64,000 nt of DNA from Diphasiastrum complanatum (Eukaryota > Streptophyta > Lycopodiopsida > Lycopodiales > Lycopodiaceae), in NCBI GenBank assembly GCA_029204225.1, contig CM055107.1, positions 5,588,900 to 5,652,899 on the forward strand, written 5' to 3'. Positions 44,887-56,557 of the stretch are shown piece after piece. Position 1 is the first letter of the stretch, and the number at the start of each line of letters is the position of its first letter. The notes beneath the pieces were generated by a model that was not told the origin of the DNA, searched no databases, and saw only the letters and a program-made list of their open reading frames with translations. The position numbers and the translations under genes are program-made.

Positions 44887-46325
44887 TGAATGAATGTTGC
44901 TTGTGAATATCTCTCTCTCTTTTCTTCCACGTACTTTTCTAATGTTATTCGATACTAGTTTTTCTAATATAAGTTTGAGACTCAATTCAATTCAATCATG
45001 ATTGTTCTATAGTTTTGTTCATTTCTTATTCAAATTTTATGCTAATTGACTAATAGATTTAATCAGCTTCTATCGAACCACTGTGGCAGTCTGTTGGGCA
45101 CTTAGTGGATTAAGCCACTAAAGTACTGTATAGGTAGGCTTACTACATGGGCCCCACCATAGTACACTATATAGTTAGCAGTAATAAGCAATGTGCATAA
45201 ACCCAACGAATGAGCATGCTAATGTGTTTCATAGAACTTGAACTAGAAATACGCGACTTGGGACATAATTCAAATAAAAATCCCAAATTGAAGATTGGAA
45301 TGGTTCTAAGCTCGGAGAAACTCACATGAATCATGTGAGTACCCTCTCACTCCAAAAGAACTCACATTATTCATGTGAGAGGCACCCTTCTTAATTTGGA
45401 ACTATTACATTTTATATGAAAGGCTTGGATAAGGATCCTTGTCATCCAAAATTAGCCAATCAGAGATTAGGGACAAGGCCTTTCCCAACAATAAAAAGAG
45501 ACCTCTTGTACTCGCTTTCCATGTTCAACATGAGGAGTAGATTATGCCAAAATAAATCCAAACATCCTTGCATCTCACTATTCTCATCTCTCTCATCTCG
45601 CTCTTTTTGTTGTGTTTCCTATTTGCTTGCTATTAACATTTTAGTTGTATTTGTTTGTTCTTGTCATCTTTAGAGAGGAAAAATAGGGGGAAAGTGCAAG
45701 TTGCCTCCACCAACTGATCTTATTATTTGCTTGTGGTTAAGCTAAAAAAGGCGGGGTAAACTAGGAGTGGTTAGTTATGAAAAAACTGTAGAGTCAAGCT
45801 AATCTCACAAGGGAAAGCACTATTCCCTTGGGAGCGAACTAATGTATGATAGGTAGAAAAGGCCGCTACAATTTTTTGGCACCATTATTTGGGAATATAT
45901 TAGCGTTTTCCTTGTATCGTTAGCTTTCTTTTTCATTTTAGCCCTAAAATAGTCATATTGGCCAAAATTGCCAAACTAAAGCTAAAAATGGATTTTTAAT
46001 GATTAAGTAACCAGAACCTAAAAATAGTTCAAAGTATATGGTTGTTCAGACAACAACTCCATGTATTGGGACTTTCCAAATATAAGAAATACAAGCACTC
46101 CTGTTGGGACAAAAAATAAGATAGATTGTTGGCTATCACAACTCTCGCTCTACAATGAGATCTTAAAGTGTATCTAGATAACTCTAAACATGAAGACAAT
46201 GTTGGAATCCAATGCTCAGCCTCAAATCCATTCAATAATGAACATCCTGAAAAACCAGCAACATAAGGCTCAAATTTTTGAGCAGAGGATCGAAAAATTC
46301 AAGATCGAATTTTTCTAGAATTCTT
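44887..46325. repeat. Segmental duplication, copy 2, with 320 bp extra
   Basis: It has the same two blocks as copy 1 but separated by 45725-46047. This extra part contains an LTR-like end (GGCCGCTACA, ending about 45870) and TTTGGCACCATTATTTGGG, a degenerate tRNA-Asp-type primer site. Copy 2 thus keeps an old Gypsy LTR end that copy 1 lost. Confidence 0.8.
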
Positions 46326-46514
46326 TGATACCGAATCAACTCAAAAGATTCTATATTTTACGAGTCAGTGTTTTTCAAGTTAATGCACATTTTTTGATAC
46401 TTTGCGTTGACAGTCTGCCCACTTTGTGCATGCATTAACTGTAATCAGGTTGTTGTAATAACTGCAACAAAAGGTAGTTGTAGATATTTTGTAGGATATT
46501 AATCTTAGAAACTT
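46200..46514 (+). repeat. Copia-3-type LTR start
   Basis: It starts TGTTGGAATCC, then AATGCTCAGCCTC and AATGAACATCCTGAAAAACC, parallel to the Copia-3 LTR start; CTTTGCGTTGACAGTCTGCC follows. Cut at about 46514, where a Gypsy protease fragment begins. Confidence 0.6.
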
Positions 46515-46755
46515 TATCAATGTGTGAAACCAAAAGGTGTAGTTGTTGATATCTCTGTAAAGATAGCAGGCATGCAGTTTGTGATTACTTTTGTAGTCAG
46601 GGATATACCTGAATCTCCATCTGCATACCGTGTTTTACTGGGAAGACCATGGTTAAGAACTGCGCAAGTGGTACACAACTGGGGTACGGGAAAACTCACC
46701 ATCGAGAACAGATCCAACCACATGGGCAATGAAACCTATTGCACCCAAAGCTGAT
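46515..46755 (+). pseudogene. Gypsy protease fragment
   Basis: KPKGVVVDISVKIAGMQFVI and YRVLLGRPWLRTAQVVHN match the Gypsy-1 protease C-terminal half (31225-31400), with the conserved VLLGRPWL. An isolated piece in plus orientation. Confidence 0.75.
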
Positions 46756-48563
46756 GACGTATCATATACAACAGATCACTAGTTCTCCTTGGATGGATTG
46801 GTCTTCTTTTTGTAGCATCTTGAGAAAAAATATCCTCCCTTGCCACAAAGGTTGCACTCAGGATCCTTTTTTTCCTTCAATAGGATGCCACCTATTGATG
46901 CCATGTGAATAAAAAATTGTAATATGATTCTACAAATGTAATTTGTGACTTTCAAGAGACTAGATTTGAACATCTTCAGCAATCTAGAATGATCTACAAA
47001 AGATCTAGCTCACAAACCTAAGAATCAATCTTCACACTAATGGCTAGTCACTTGGAAACTTTGCTTTGATCACTAAGACAAAAGCACACAATCTTTGAAT
47101 CAAATCACAAAATAAATCAGATCCAATCTCCTATTGGACTCATTAAATACCAATGACTCTTTCTTTTGAAAGTTGAAATGGATATGAAAAAGATTTGACA
47201 CCTAGATTTTCCTTTTCACTTGACTAGTTCTCTCAACACTTGAGATTCTTGAACAAAAGAAGGGTTTTGTTTCAAATACATGAAAATCAAACTTAATCAC
47301 TTCTTTTGGGCTCACTCTTGACCCAAATAATCTCACACTTGAGATTTAGAATGAATTTGATTTGATTTACAAACTATACCACCAATTTTTCACAAAGCTT
47401 AAAAAATTAGACAACTAGAGATTCACAAAGATCTCAACCATGCATGAATACTCAAATATGGAGGACTCCTCATTCTAGACATCCAATGGGATCTCAAATT
47501 GACCCTCACACTCTCACAAAGAAAGTTGAATAGAACTAATTTGAGTTTCATACATACTATGTCAATTTTTGCTCAATAAATTGATTCAATCACCCCTATT
47601 GGATTCCACCAATTACTCTACCTCTTAAGACTTGGAATGAAATTCAAAATCAAAGGTTGTAATTTTTCTCACTAATATATTGTGGTTCAAAGAGCTAATG
47701 CCACTTAGAAAGATTTGATCACCTGGGAAGAGACAAACTCTCCACCAATAACAACACAAAATGAGTTTCTAGATCTTGCCTTCTACAAAGGAAGGAACTC
47801 TTAGAAAATTGGATCTCTCTCTACACATTTGCCATAGACACCTTAATGACTCTTTTCAAACCTTACAATCACTCAAACAAATTGAGTAGGGTTGAACAAT
47901 GTGACTTGGATCTCAATCTCTTTTCTAGAACTCTCAATTTAAGCCAATCTATGTCAAATTCTACAAAAGATTTGCATAGATGCTCTATATGCACTAGAAA
48001 CTCTCAAAGGTTTCACTTGGAGGACAGATCCAAGGATGTTTTCTAGCAAATTGATGCTTATAAACTTGACCCTATCACTCTTGAACAAATCTAGAGTGAT
48101 GGTACAATGGATTACAATCTCTCACCTTGCATATCACTCCTTAATCTATGATTTTTAGCAAAATCTCTCTCAACTTCAACATGCACTCAAAAAATCAGAG
48201 ATGATCAATTAATGCACCTATTTCAAGCTTCAAATTTAATTTCTTGGCTGATCTAATCCAAGAACTAATCAACGGATTAGATTCTCTATAGAAAATGCTT
48301 GATTTTGCACCAAAAATCTCTCAAATTGGGTGTGTGAGTCAAATTGTACAAATTTTTGAATTTTCTCAACCAAAATCGGAGATGTACGGCCTCACACGTG
48401 TGAAAAGGGTTCCTACATCCCACAACAAGTTCTGGACCAAAAATCTTGAGGATAGCTATCAAATCCAACTCGCTACACAAAATTTGAGTAGTTTCCAAAA
48501 AATTGCTAATTTTGGCTTTGATTTGGATTAACCCTATCAATTTCAACAAAACCTCTTGTACTA

Positions 48564-48575
48564 GGCTCTGATACC
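48564..48575 (-). promoter_or_regulatory. Copia-6 primer binding site
   Basis: Plus-strand GCTCTGATACCA is the complement of TGGTATCAGAGC and abuts the LTR end. Confidence 0.9.
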
Positions 48576-49308
48576 ATGTGGAAAAAGTACAAAAAGGACC
48601 AAGAGTGGATCCTAATCTGATCCTCAAGAGGGATTGGATGTTAGATTTACTTGATCTATCAATCTACATAAGATTAAGATCAATCTAGATCAATTCTAGA
48701 CATAAAATCCAAACAAGAACAATCATTTATTGAAGGTAAATGTACTTGCTGGTTTCACACGTGTGAAACCCTGTCAGGATATGGACTCCAACCTGAAAAT
48801 CAAGTACACATTGATAGAACCTCAAAACAATCAAAACAAATGTAGACAAATGGAGAGAATCACTCAAAATTGCTTCCAAAACCAAGATTGGTGTCTCACA
48901 TTAATTATGGCCAAATGTGGCTCTATATATACAATAAGTGAGAGCTCGTGGTACTGATCATCCCTATGATCCCACATGTGTGAAGGTGCTTTGTCATATG
49001 ATGATTCATCATGCAAAACTGACACTTGGACAAAACCTTTTATTTTGAGCACTTTTGGTCCATTTTTCTTCTATATGGAGATCTACTTGGAAATCTTCTA
49101 GAAGTCAAAATTCGCCTACTTCAGCTTATTCCACACATGTGAGCTGTCCTCTACACATGTGATATGACACCTAACCAAAGGATGTGGCTCATGCAATCAA
49201 TAGATTGATGCCATGTGTCATATGTTTAGAAAACTAGTTTTTGGCCTTTTTAGCCACTAGAACTTGAATTAAATCATATGTACAACCTATATGATTATGG
49301 TACATGGT
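48576..49308 (-). repeat. Copia-6 5' LTR, truncated at its start
   Basis: Reverse complement of 53123-53850 with only a few differences (for example one residue in 62 when the same frame is compared). TATA sequence TGTATATATAG on the minus strand near 48935. Confidence 0.88.
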
Positions 49309-49790
49309 AAGATGATCTTGAGGCTCTGCAAGGGTTCTGAAAATTCAGCTTCTGAAAACTCTCGCATACACTAAAAAATGATTATTCCTCCATCAGGAAC
49401 TCTCGCAGAGATTTTCATGGATGCATCTAAGTCAGATCTGGTGACTGTCCAAGTTTCAAGAGCTATCTCCCAAGGGATCTCAAAAAATCATGAGAAAAGT
49501 GCTCTTTCAGAGTGTTTTTAGATGAGATCTTGAGATGTTCTGATTTTTAACTTTTGTAAACTGGTAATCAGCTTCATCCATGCTTGATCTAACTATTAGT
49601 GGTTCTCTGGAAGTTCTGATGAATACTTGGTAGTAGATCCATCAGTCAGTCTGATGATCTGCTTCCTTCTTGATCCTATCTGGATTTGGATCCTTCTTGG
49701 ATTCTAATGGATTTTCCCGATCTTGCCAGATCTGGCTGAATCTGAATGGATCTAGCTTGATTTGGCTTGACCTTCTTAGATCTAGCGGCG
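49309..49790. other. Unassigned stretch
   Basis: No coding frame. Purine-rich GATCT repeats near 49680-49800 may be the 3' non-coding part of Gypsy-2. Confidence 0.4.
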
Positions 49791-49799
49791 ATGGTTTAG

Positions 49800-50050
49800 T
49801 AGAATAGCTTTTCGTAATGTGCCATCTCCAATCTAGATCTATCTTACTGCGATGGCCAGTATTTGTGCAACCGGCTACCGTTGATGGGTGTATCGAATGG
49901 TGTCCCATCTAGCTTTTCCAAATTCACGGCTTCATGATTAAGAATTTCCTTGATCCTATAAAGACCTTCGCTTGTGAATTTTAGTTTTCTCTTGATCGCC
50001 TTGGTTTTATACATCAGGACCAGATCTCCGGAGCGAAGATCCTTCTTCGT
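49800..50050 (-). pseudogene. Gypsy-2 integrase C-terminal remnant
   Basis: GDLVLMYKTKAIKRKLKFT, LYRIKEILNHEAV and FDTPINGSRLHKYWPSQ match the Gypsy-1 integrase end at 34494-34700. Confidence 0.75.
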
Positions 50051-51583
50051 TCCAATGTGGATCCGTTGTGAGTTTGTAAATTGGTTGGGCTAACTTCGCA
50101 AAATCAAGAATGAAGGTCCTATGATAGTTAGCATGACCCATGAAAATGTAGACCTCGCGGATCGTCCCCGATGGTGGTAGATCAACAATGATCTTGATCT
50201 TAAATAGATCTGTGGCGATCCCGTGTCTTGACACTATATGGCCGAGAATCAAGCCATGTGCCAGAATTGACATTTTTTTGGATTCAGGGAGATCTGGTAT
50301 TCACGGCATTTTTGTAACACCTTCTCCAAGTTGGATAAGTGTTCTGAATCTAGTCCATGCACGCACAGATCGTCCAAGAAAATCTCCAAATTCTTTTGCA
50401 AATAATCTTTGAATGTCGCCTGCATGACTCGCTGGAAAGTGCTTGGGGCATTGCAAAGTCCGAATGGCATCACTTTATAGGCATAGGTTTTCTATTCCAT
50501 GGCGAATGCTGTTTTGTGCTGGTCCTGGGGGGCTATCTTCACCTAGTTGTAGCCGCTGAAGCCCTCTAGAAAATTGTAGGCTTCGGCGCCAGCTACCCTG
50601 TCGAGGACACTTTCCATAAATGGTAAAGGAAAATGGTCCTTTTTGGTGACTGCATTTAGTGCCTTCAGATTCACACAAATCCGCATTTTGCCGTTCTTCT
50701 TGGATACTATAACTATCGGTGATACCCATTCCGTGTGCTCGATTTCATAGATGAAATCTGCATCCATCAGCTTTTGCAACTCCTCCTTGATCAGCTCAGT
50801 ATAATTCGGGTTGTAGCGGTAATAACGGCTTATCTTGGGGACTGCTCCGCCCACCAAGGGTATGGTGTGTTGGACTACTGTTGGTGGAATGCCCTTCAGG
50901 TCACTATAACTCCATGCAAAACAGTCTTTATGTTCCACCAACAACAATCGTAGTCTCTTGAACTGTGTGGGTGTTAACTGCTCCCCCACATGCACTATCT
51001 TTTCTTCTTCACCTGGCTCGGCAAGGTTCATCGGCTGTGTTTGCGTAGGTCCCTTGAAGACTTGTTCTGCTAGTGCCTGACTTTGATCAAGTTCTCTCTG
51101 GGCTTGCGGCATCATGATTACCACGTCGTCCAAGGTATAGTTCTTGAAAGTCTCAAGCATCTCGTGAACTGGCGCTCGTCGAGATTTCTCTTTCAGCATA
51201 TTGATCTTAGCTCGATTGGTCATTTTTTTATTTTTTGTCACCTGTGTAGAAGATGACGCTGTATTTGTATCCAACTTGATTGACTTCAAGGACTCCAATA
51301 CTTTCTTTTTGCTCTTTTTTGTCATCTTGGTGGATTTGTCCTTGTTATCCTTCATCGGGACTGCCATGACATTCGCCTCATGGTTGCGAATATTGACATC
51401 CACTATAGCTATCGCCTCATCGGGTAGATCACTCCAACGGATCACCTGGTTGTAGCGCTGCTTCAACTGATTCTTCTTATTCGCAGGTGCCTTGGGTGGA
51501 TCAACCCTTGAGACTTTCGCCATAGCAGACTTTTGTGGTGGTTGAGCTGGTACTTTCCTGATTCTGTAACGATCTGGGTCCAT
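50007..51583 (-). pseudogene. Gypsy-2 reverse transcriptase
   Basis: 51583-50543 is a 346-codon open frame with CFAWSYSDLKGIPPTV, YRYNPNYTELIKEELQ, IVIVSKKNGKMRICVNLKA and LEGFSGYN. The next frame (50473-50249) has MPFGLCNAPSTFQRVMQATF and the catalytic box as EIFLDDLCVHG (Phe instead of the usual Tyr). 50273-50007 has LGHIVSRHGIATD and AQPIYKLTTDPHW. RNase H and most of integrase are deleted. Confidence 0.88.
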
Positions 51584-51917
51584 GTGGTGTAAGACCTATT
51601 CATCAGTCAGCTCAATCTCTTTATTATAAGTTAGAGCATGTTGCCAAGGGACCAAATCATCATCCACTGGGTTCTCAATAGGTTCCGCTGACAGCCATGC
51701 TACGTTTATCATATTCACTGCAAATGTGATGGGTGTGTCCATAGTGTAACACTTTGGTTAAGATGTACTAGGTTCTGGATCTGATTCATATTGACAAGTC
51801 CAAGGAAAGGTGTTTCCTTTGTGGAAAGGTGAATGAGGCTTGGAGTCTCATAAGGACTTGCAAGATTTGTCTTCAAGAGTCCATCACAACACATGTCAAA
51901 TATTTTGAAATTTTCAT

Positions 51918-52898
51918 TTGGAAGTACATTGTTTGGTTCAAGATGCAAAGATAGATGTCACTTTCATGAAAGTAACTTGGATTTATTTTATGTCCTTGGA
52001 AAGTATTTTGCTTGGAACTTTAGATAAGTTCAAACTTATTGTTATGATCCAAGAGATATCAATCAAGAATAAGGAGCATCAATCACAAAATGAAAATAGT
52101 TTCATTTATGCTCTCATGTCAACTTATGAAGATCTATTTTGCTTTGAAGGGATTTTTGTATCTCAAAGGTGTCTTAAGGCAATGCTAGTTGAGTGTGATG
52201 CCTTAAAAGGTAGCAAAATATGTTTTCCTTGTAAGCTTACATTAGTTGTGAAGTCAAGGAAATGGAAATATCTTCATAATGTAGGATCTTTTGGTTTCAA
52301 TAAGATCATGAATGATGTGTTCATTCATAAAGATAAAAATTGTATGTTTTCAATCCTAAGGGCAAGTTGTAAACTTCTTATGAGGATAAGTGAAGCATCC
52401 AAAGTGGACACTTATATCCATAAGCAAGTAGTTAGCCTTATTGGGATGGAGATACCTTTTGATTTCAATATTGGAAAAATCATGCCAAGTTGTGGTGATT
52501 TTTGGACTTATGTTTCTAGCATAAGTAATTTTGATAATCATAGGAAGTGCATATTGCATGGTCATAGTTGTTGTGATCATTATGAGACATGGATGTCTCG
52601 GATTTCCATCAAGAAGGAGCACCATGAAGAGGATCTTAAATAATCATCTCAAGGTTCAAGTGTGCCAAGGATTGAGGAGGAGAGACATTCTCAAGTTGTG
52701 ATTCCAAAAAGAAACTCAAGAAACGTGGTTGAATCCATGTGGCTCACATTTCAAGGGAAAGAGGAGCATATCTCATGTGAAGGAGCAAGCCTCAAGGTCA
52801 AGCATCTACATGAAAATTGGAAGGAATCAATTTTGGAGGTGCTAGGATGGTGCAAAGCTCTCAAGCTCATCAAAGAAGCACTATCATGGATATGGTGA
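51918..52898 (+). CDS. ORFX copy C (unknown cargo ORF)
   Basis: The 241-codon frame 51918-52643 has DLFCFEGIFVSQ, SFGFNKIMNDVFIHKDKN, CKLLMRISEASKVDTYI, VVSLIGMEIPFDFNI and HYETWMSRISI. It matches copies A and B in order (20 of 36 residues identical to B around CKLLMR). After the TAA, the frame 52662-52898 shows RNVVESMWLTFQGKEE, like the ESLWFFFHGKE block that lies at the start in A and B, and ends in LSWIW like copy B. So the W-F-HGKE block is here placed after the main block, a different order. No known domain. Confidence 0.6.
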
Positions 52899-53018
52899 TT
52901 TCAGATCAACATCAAGCTCATTGGCTGATCTTCACACCTTTTGAACCAGCAAAGACCAATTCAGCCCATGGAGTCAAGTTCAAGATCATCATGTTTTCCA
53001 TCAAGCTAGATTTTTTAG

Positions 53019-53850
53019 TGTGAAAAATGCAAAAATAAGCTTGGTAGAGGCCAAAAATCTTGTATATAGATGATTACACATGTGTAGAGCCTGTTCCCAC
53101 GTGTGAAAATAATGTACCTGTCATGTACCATAATCATATAGGTTGTACATATGATTTAATTCAAGTTCTAGTGGCTAAAAAGGCCAAAAACTAGTTTTCT
53201 AGACATATGACACATTGCATCAATCTATTGATTGCATGAGCCACATCCTTTGGTTAGGTGTCATATCACATGTGTAGAGGACAGCTCACATGTGTGGAAT
53301 AAGCTGAAGTAGGCGTATTTTGACTTCTAGAAGATTTCCAAGTAGATCTCCATATAGAAGGAAAATGGACCAAAAGTGCTCAAAATAAAAGGTTTTGTCC
53401 AAGTGTCAGTTTTGCATGATGAATCATCATATGACAAAGCACCTTCACACATGTGGGATCATAGGGATGATCAGTACCACGAGCTCCCACTTATTGTATA
53501 TATAGAGCCACATTTGGCCATAATCAATGTGAGACACCAATCTTGGTTTTGGAAGCAATTTTGAGTGATTCTCTCCATTTGTCTACATTTGTTTTGATTG
53601 TTTTGAGGTTCTATCAATGTGTACTTGATTTTCAGGTTGGAGTCTGTACCCTGACAGGGTTTCACATGTGTGAAACCAGCAAGTACATTTACCTTCAATA
53701 AATGATTGTTCTTGTTTGGATTTTATGTCTAGAATTGATCTAGATTGATCTTAATCTTATGTAGATTGATAGATCAAGTAAATCTAACATCCAATCCCCC
53801 TTGAGGATCAGATTAGGATCCACTCTTGGTCCTTTTGTACTTTTTCCACA
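53019..53850 (+). repeat. Copy C 3' LTR (832 bp)
   Basis: It starts TGTGAAAAATGC and ends TTTTTCCACA. TATA sequence TGTATATATAG near 53494. Several ACATGTG or ACGTGTG motifs. Inverted partner at 48576-49308. Confidence 0.88.
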
Positions 53851-54281
53851 ACTCGATGGTCACCATTGGCATTATGTCCGATGATCGTCAGTCCTTCTCC
53901 CATTGCAACGCCAAAACTTTGATCAAGCCCTTCGTCACCCAAACCGCACCAGAAATCCCCATATAGACTAACAATGGTTACCTGATAGAGGCTATCACAG
54001 AACCCGTCATTCAGACAACTGCGCATTTGTTGAATAACTTTCTGATTATTTCAACATTTCGCAAAGATAGAATCTAGTCTAAGTTGCTGAGTCAGATAGT
54101 GGAATCCTTTTTGGAATTCTCTGGTCCCTTCGTTGTGCCATATGACTGGCATAGCTTCCTTATTCGATAACTAACCAACTCCATCAAACCCAACAACCAT
54201 GAGCGAATCGCAGCAGGCCCCCTATTGTGTAACTTTGCCTGCGCACTGAGACAAAAATGCATGGTTTCCAATGCTCATCCT
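53851..54281. other. Unassigned stretch between LTRs
   Basis: A 72-codon minus-strand frame (54026-53808) with CLNDGFCDSLYQVTIVSLYG and GHNANGDHRVVEK has a coding look but no recognisable domain. It could be an old gene or transposon piece. Confidence 0.35.
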
Positions 54282-54891
54282 TGTTGAAATATTGGAAAAA
54301 TCTATCTAAATGTTGTAAGTAGGGGTTTTAAAAATGCCAAAGATGAATTGAGCTCTTTTGGCTTAGTAAAAACTCATCTTAGAATAAAATATTCAAGGTA
54401 GGTAGAAGTAGAAACTCGAGCTACCATAGGAATTGCCATTTGTACTTTGCATGCCACATTTAATGCATGAAAATACTAGGTGGCACAATTAGACATATTG
54501 AGGTGGCTTGAATAAGTCTAGATAGCTTGAGGTGTGGAGTCATAACTCCAATTCAACTCAAAGTAGGAGGAGAGTCCATGGATCTATATATATGTGATGT
54601 ACTCTCATTGAGAAGATGATGATTTTTGTGTGTAATGCAAATTTGGAGACTAAGCTCTTTGTGCCCTCTATCTCTACTCGAGTTTGTACATTCATATTCT
54701 CTCTCTAGCCGAGTTGAGACATTTATTGTACTTAGTTTCATATTTTGTTGATAGATCTTGCTTGTAACACAATAATATTTCTTGTATGATCAGCTTTCCT
54801 ATTGTCAATCAATGCTAGTTTGATCTTTATGGTATTATTGGGCTTAGGAGATAGTACATGTGTAGGGCATCCCACACGTGTGAATTTTACA
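54282..54891 (+). repeat. Copia-5 5' LTR (610 bp)
   Basis: It starts TGTTGAAATATTGG and ends in TTTTACA before the primer site. TATA box CTATATATATG at 54584-54594. The palindrome CACACGTGTG lies about 12 bp before the end. Confidence 0.85.
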
Positions 54892-54903
54892 TGGTATCAG
54901 AGC
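54892..54903 (+). promoter_or_regulatory. Copia-5 primer binding site
   Basis: TGGTATCAGAGC right after the LTR. Confidence 0.93.
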
Positions 54904-55648
54904 CTACCTAGGATTTACAAGCAAATCTAATCAAAAATTTTGCAAATTTGATCAGATTTCAAGCTAGAAATTGTCTAGATTCTACTTCCTAGCAAGTTTG
55001 CAATTTTTTGGTGATTTAGAGCTTCAAACCGCTTTGAATGGTTCAGATAAAGTACTGTACGGATTTTCAGGTGCAGACACGTGTGAAATCCACCCATTTT
55101 CAGTTTGGTGTTTCTCTCTCACCTTAGATCCAAATTGCATGCAATTTGGCCCACTAGAAAGCTAAAAATTGTAGAATCTGATGCAATTTGAATCATGACA
55201 GTTGAATAAGCCAATCAAAAGTTATAGGCTTTTAAATAGGTGTAGGTAGGGTGCCTAGACCTATGGCAAATCTTGAGTACATGTCATTTATTGCCTGAAT
55301 GATCACAAAAATCACCCAAAAGTTGACCAATTTCATATATATGTGATTTAGGCAAAATTTAGAGGATCTAGGCAAATTGTTTCATACAAATAGATTGTAT
55401 TTGAGTCAATTTGACATTTTTGGAGTATTTCACACGTGTGAAATTCAGAGAACCATAACTTTTGCCATACTTCATATTTTTTGATGATTCAAATCTTGTT
55501 TTAGAGAGATTGTCAAAACTAGTGAGACCTATCTCACAGTTTTTTGCTTAGTCTTACATAGGATTTGGTTTTGTGCCCTTGATTGGTTTCTATAGTGAGA
55601 AGATAAGCGATTTTTTCATCCATCTTTTTTTATTTCCAACATTCTTTA

Positions 55649-56557
55649 TGGCTTCAATGGATGCCTTTCTATTAGAAGCAAGTGAAAGATTGTCAACCTC
55701 CAATTACTCAATTTGGAAGGTTAGGATGGAATCTGTCTTAATTCTACAAGATGTGATGGATATTGTACTTGGTATTGAAGAAGAACCACAAATTCCTCAA
55801 GAAATTCCAAAGTACAAAACGAGAGCTAGGATGGCTCTACATTATATTGAAATGAATGTCTCAAATGACATCTTAAGAGAAATTGGTGCTTGTACTAATG
55901 CCAAAGATGCTTGGCATACTCTCAAGTCTACCTATGAGGCAAAAAAATACTTCTAGACTTCTAACACTAAGAAACCAATTTTTTCAAAGTGTACAGAGAA
56001 GTGATGAATGTGCTTCAGCTTATGTAATGAGAGTTAGAGACCTCCATAGAGAATTGTCATGCATAGGAGACTCCATCAACCAAAATGAACTTGTTCAAGT
56101 CATACTTAATGGGTTAAAGGAGGAATATGACAACCTTGTTCAGAGTTATGCCATTAAGGAGGAGCTACCAAGTTTGGAAGCACTCCAAAGTGTGCTCATT
56201 TATGAAGAATCAAGACAAGAGTATAAACTCTTGAAAATGGAGAGACTGTCTCTCAACATTGATGGTAAAGCTCTCTTTATCAAAGACAAGCACAAGTCAA
56301 GAAGTAAGAATCAACACCAACCCTCTTCAAGCAAGAACAATCTTATTTCCAAGGAGAAAGGAGAAGAGGATGAGTCCTCTCAAGCTTTCACATCCAAGAA
56401 GAAGAAGAAAAACATCAAGTGTTTCTTTTGTGGCAAGAAGGGGCATTATGCCACCAATTGCTTCAAGAAGAGGAGTCAATTCAAGCAAGCCAACATTTCC
56501 AATGAAGAGAAGGAAGATGCTCATGAAGTGATGGAGAGGGATCTCTTATGGTCTTGA
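55649..56557 (+). pseudogene. Copia-5 gag (frameshifted)
   Basis: MASMDAFLLEASERLSTSNY begins the gag, with YSIWKVRMESVLILQD and KDAWHTLKSTYEAK. A run of seven A at about 55940 carries one base too many, so the protein continues in the next frame: LLTLRNQFFQS, YVMRVRDLHREL, LQSVLIYEESRQEY. It has a single intact CX2CX4HX4C knuckle (CFFCGKKGHYATNC). Confidence 0.88.

Larger units (their letters stand above)
46780..49308 (-). mobile_element. Copia-6: 5' end of a minus-strand Copia element
   Basis: On the minus strand: LTR (49308 to 48576, first ~105 bp missing), primer site, a long leader or gag region with no clear frame, and at 46982-46779 a gag zinc knuckle (CNLCGKGGYFFSRCYKK, His replaced by Tyr). 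Pol and the 3' LTR are absent. Its LTR is nearly identical to the one at 53019-53850. Confidence 0.75.
49790..51720 (-). mobile_element. Gypsy-2: minus-strand Gypsy pol fragment
   Basis: Same family as Gypsy-1. On the minus strand: linker (HALTYNKEIELTDE, MDPDRYRIRKVPAQPP), RT, and then after a deletion the integrase C-terminal end. Neither LTR is present. It separates Copia-6 from copy C. Confidence 0.85.
51918..53850 (+). mobile_element. Copy C: 3' end of a Copia derivative carrying ORFX
   Basis: ORFX, a 3' untranslated stretch, a polypurine-like tract (TTTTTTAG) and a full 3' LTR. The 5' part is absent or replaced by Gypsy-2. Confidence 0.75.

Noticed and set aside
48730..48957. 75-codon frame also found at 53471-53698
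   Set aside because: It is antisense within an LTR; conserved only because the LTRs are recent copies.
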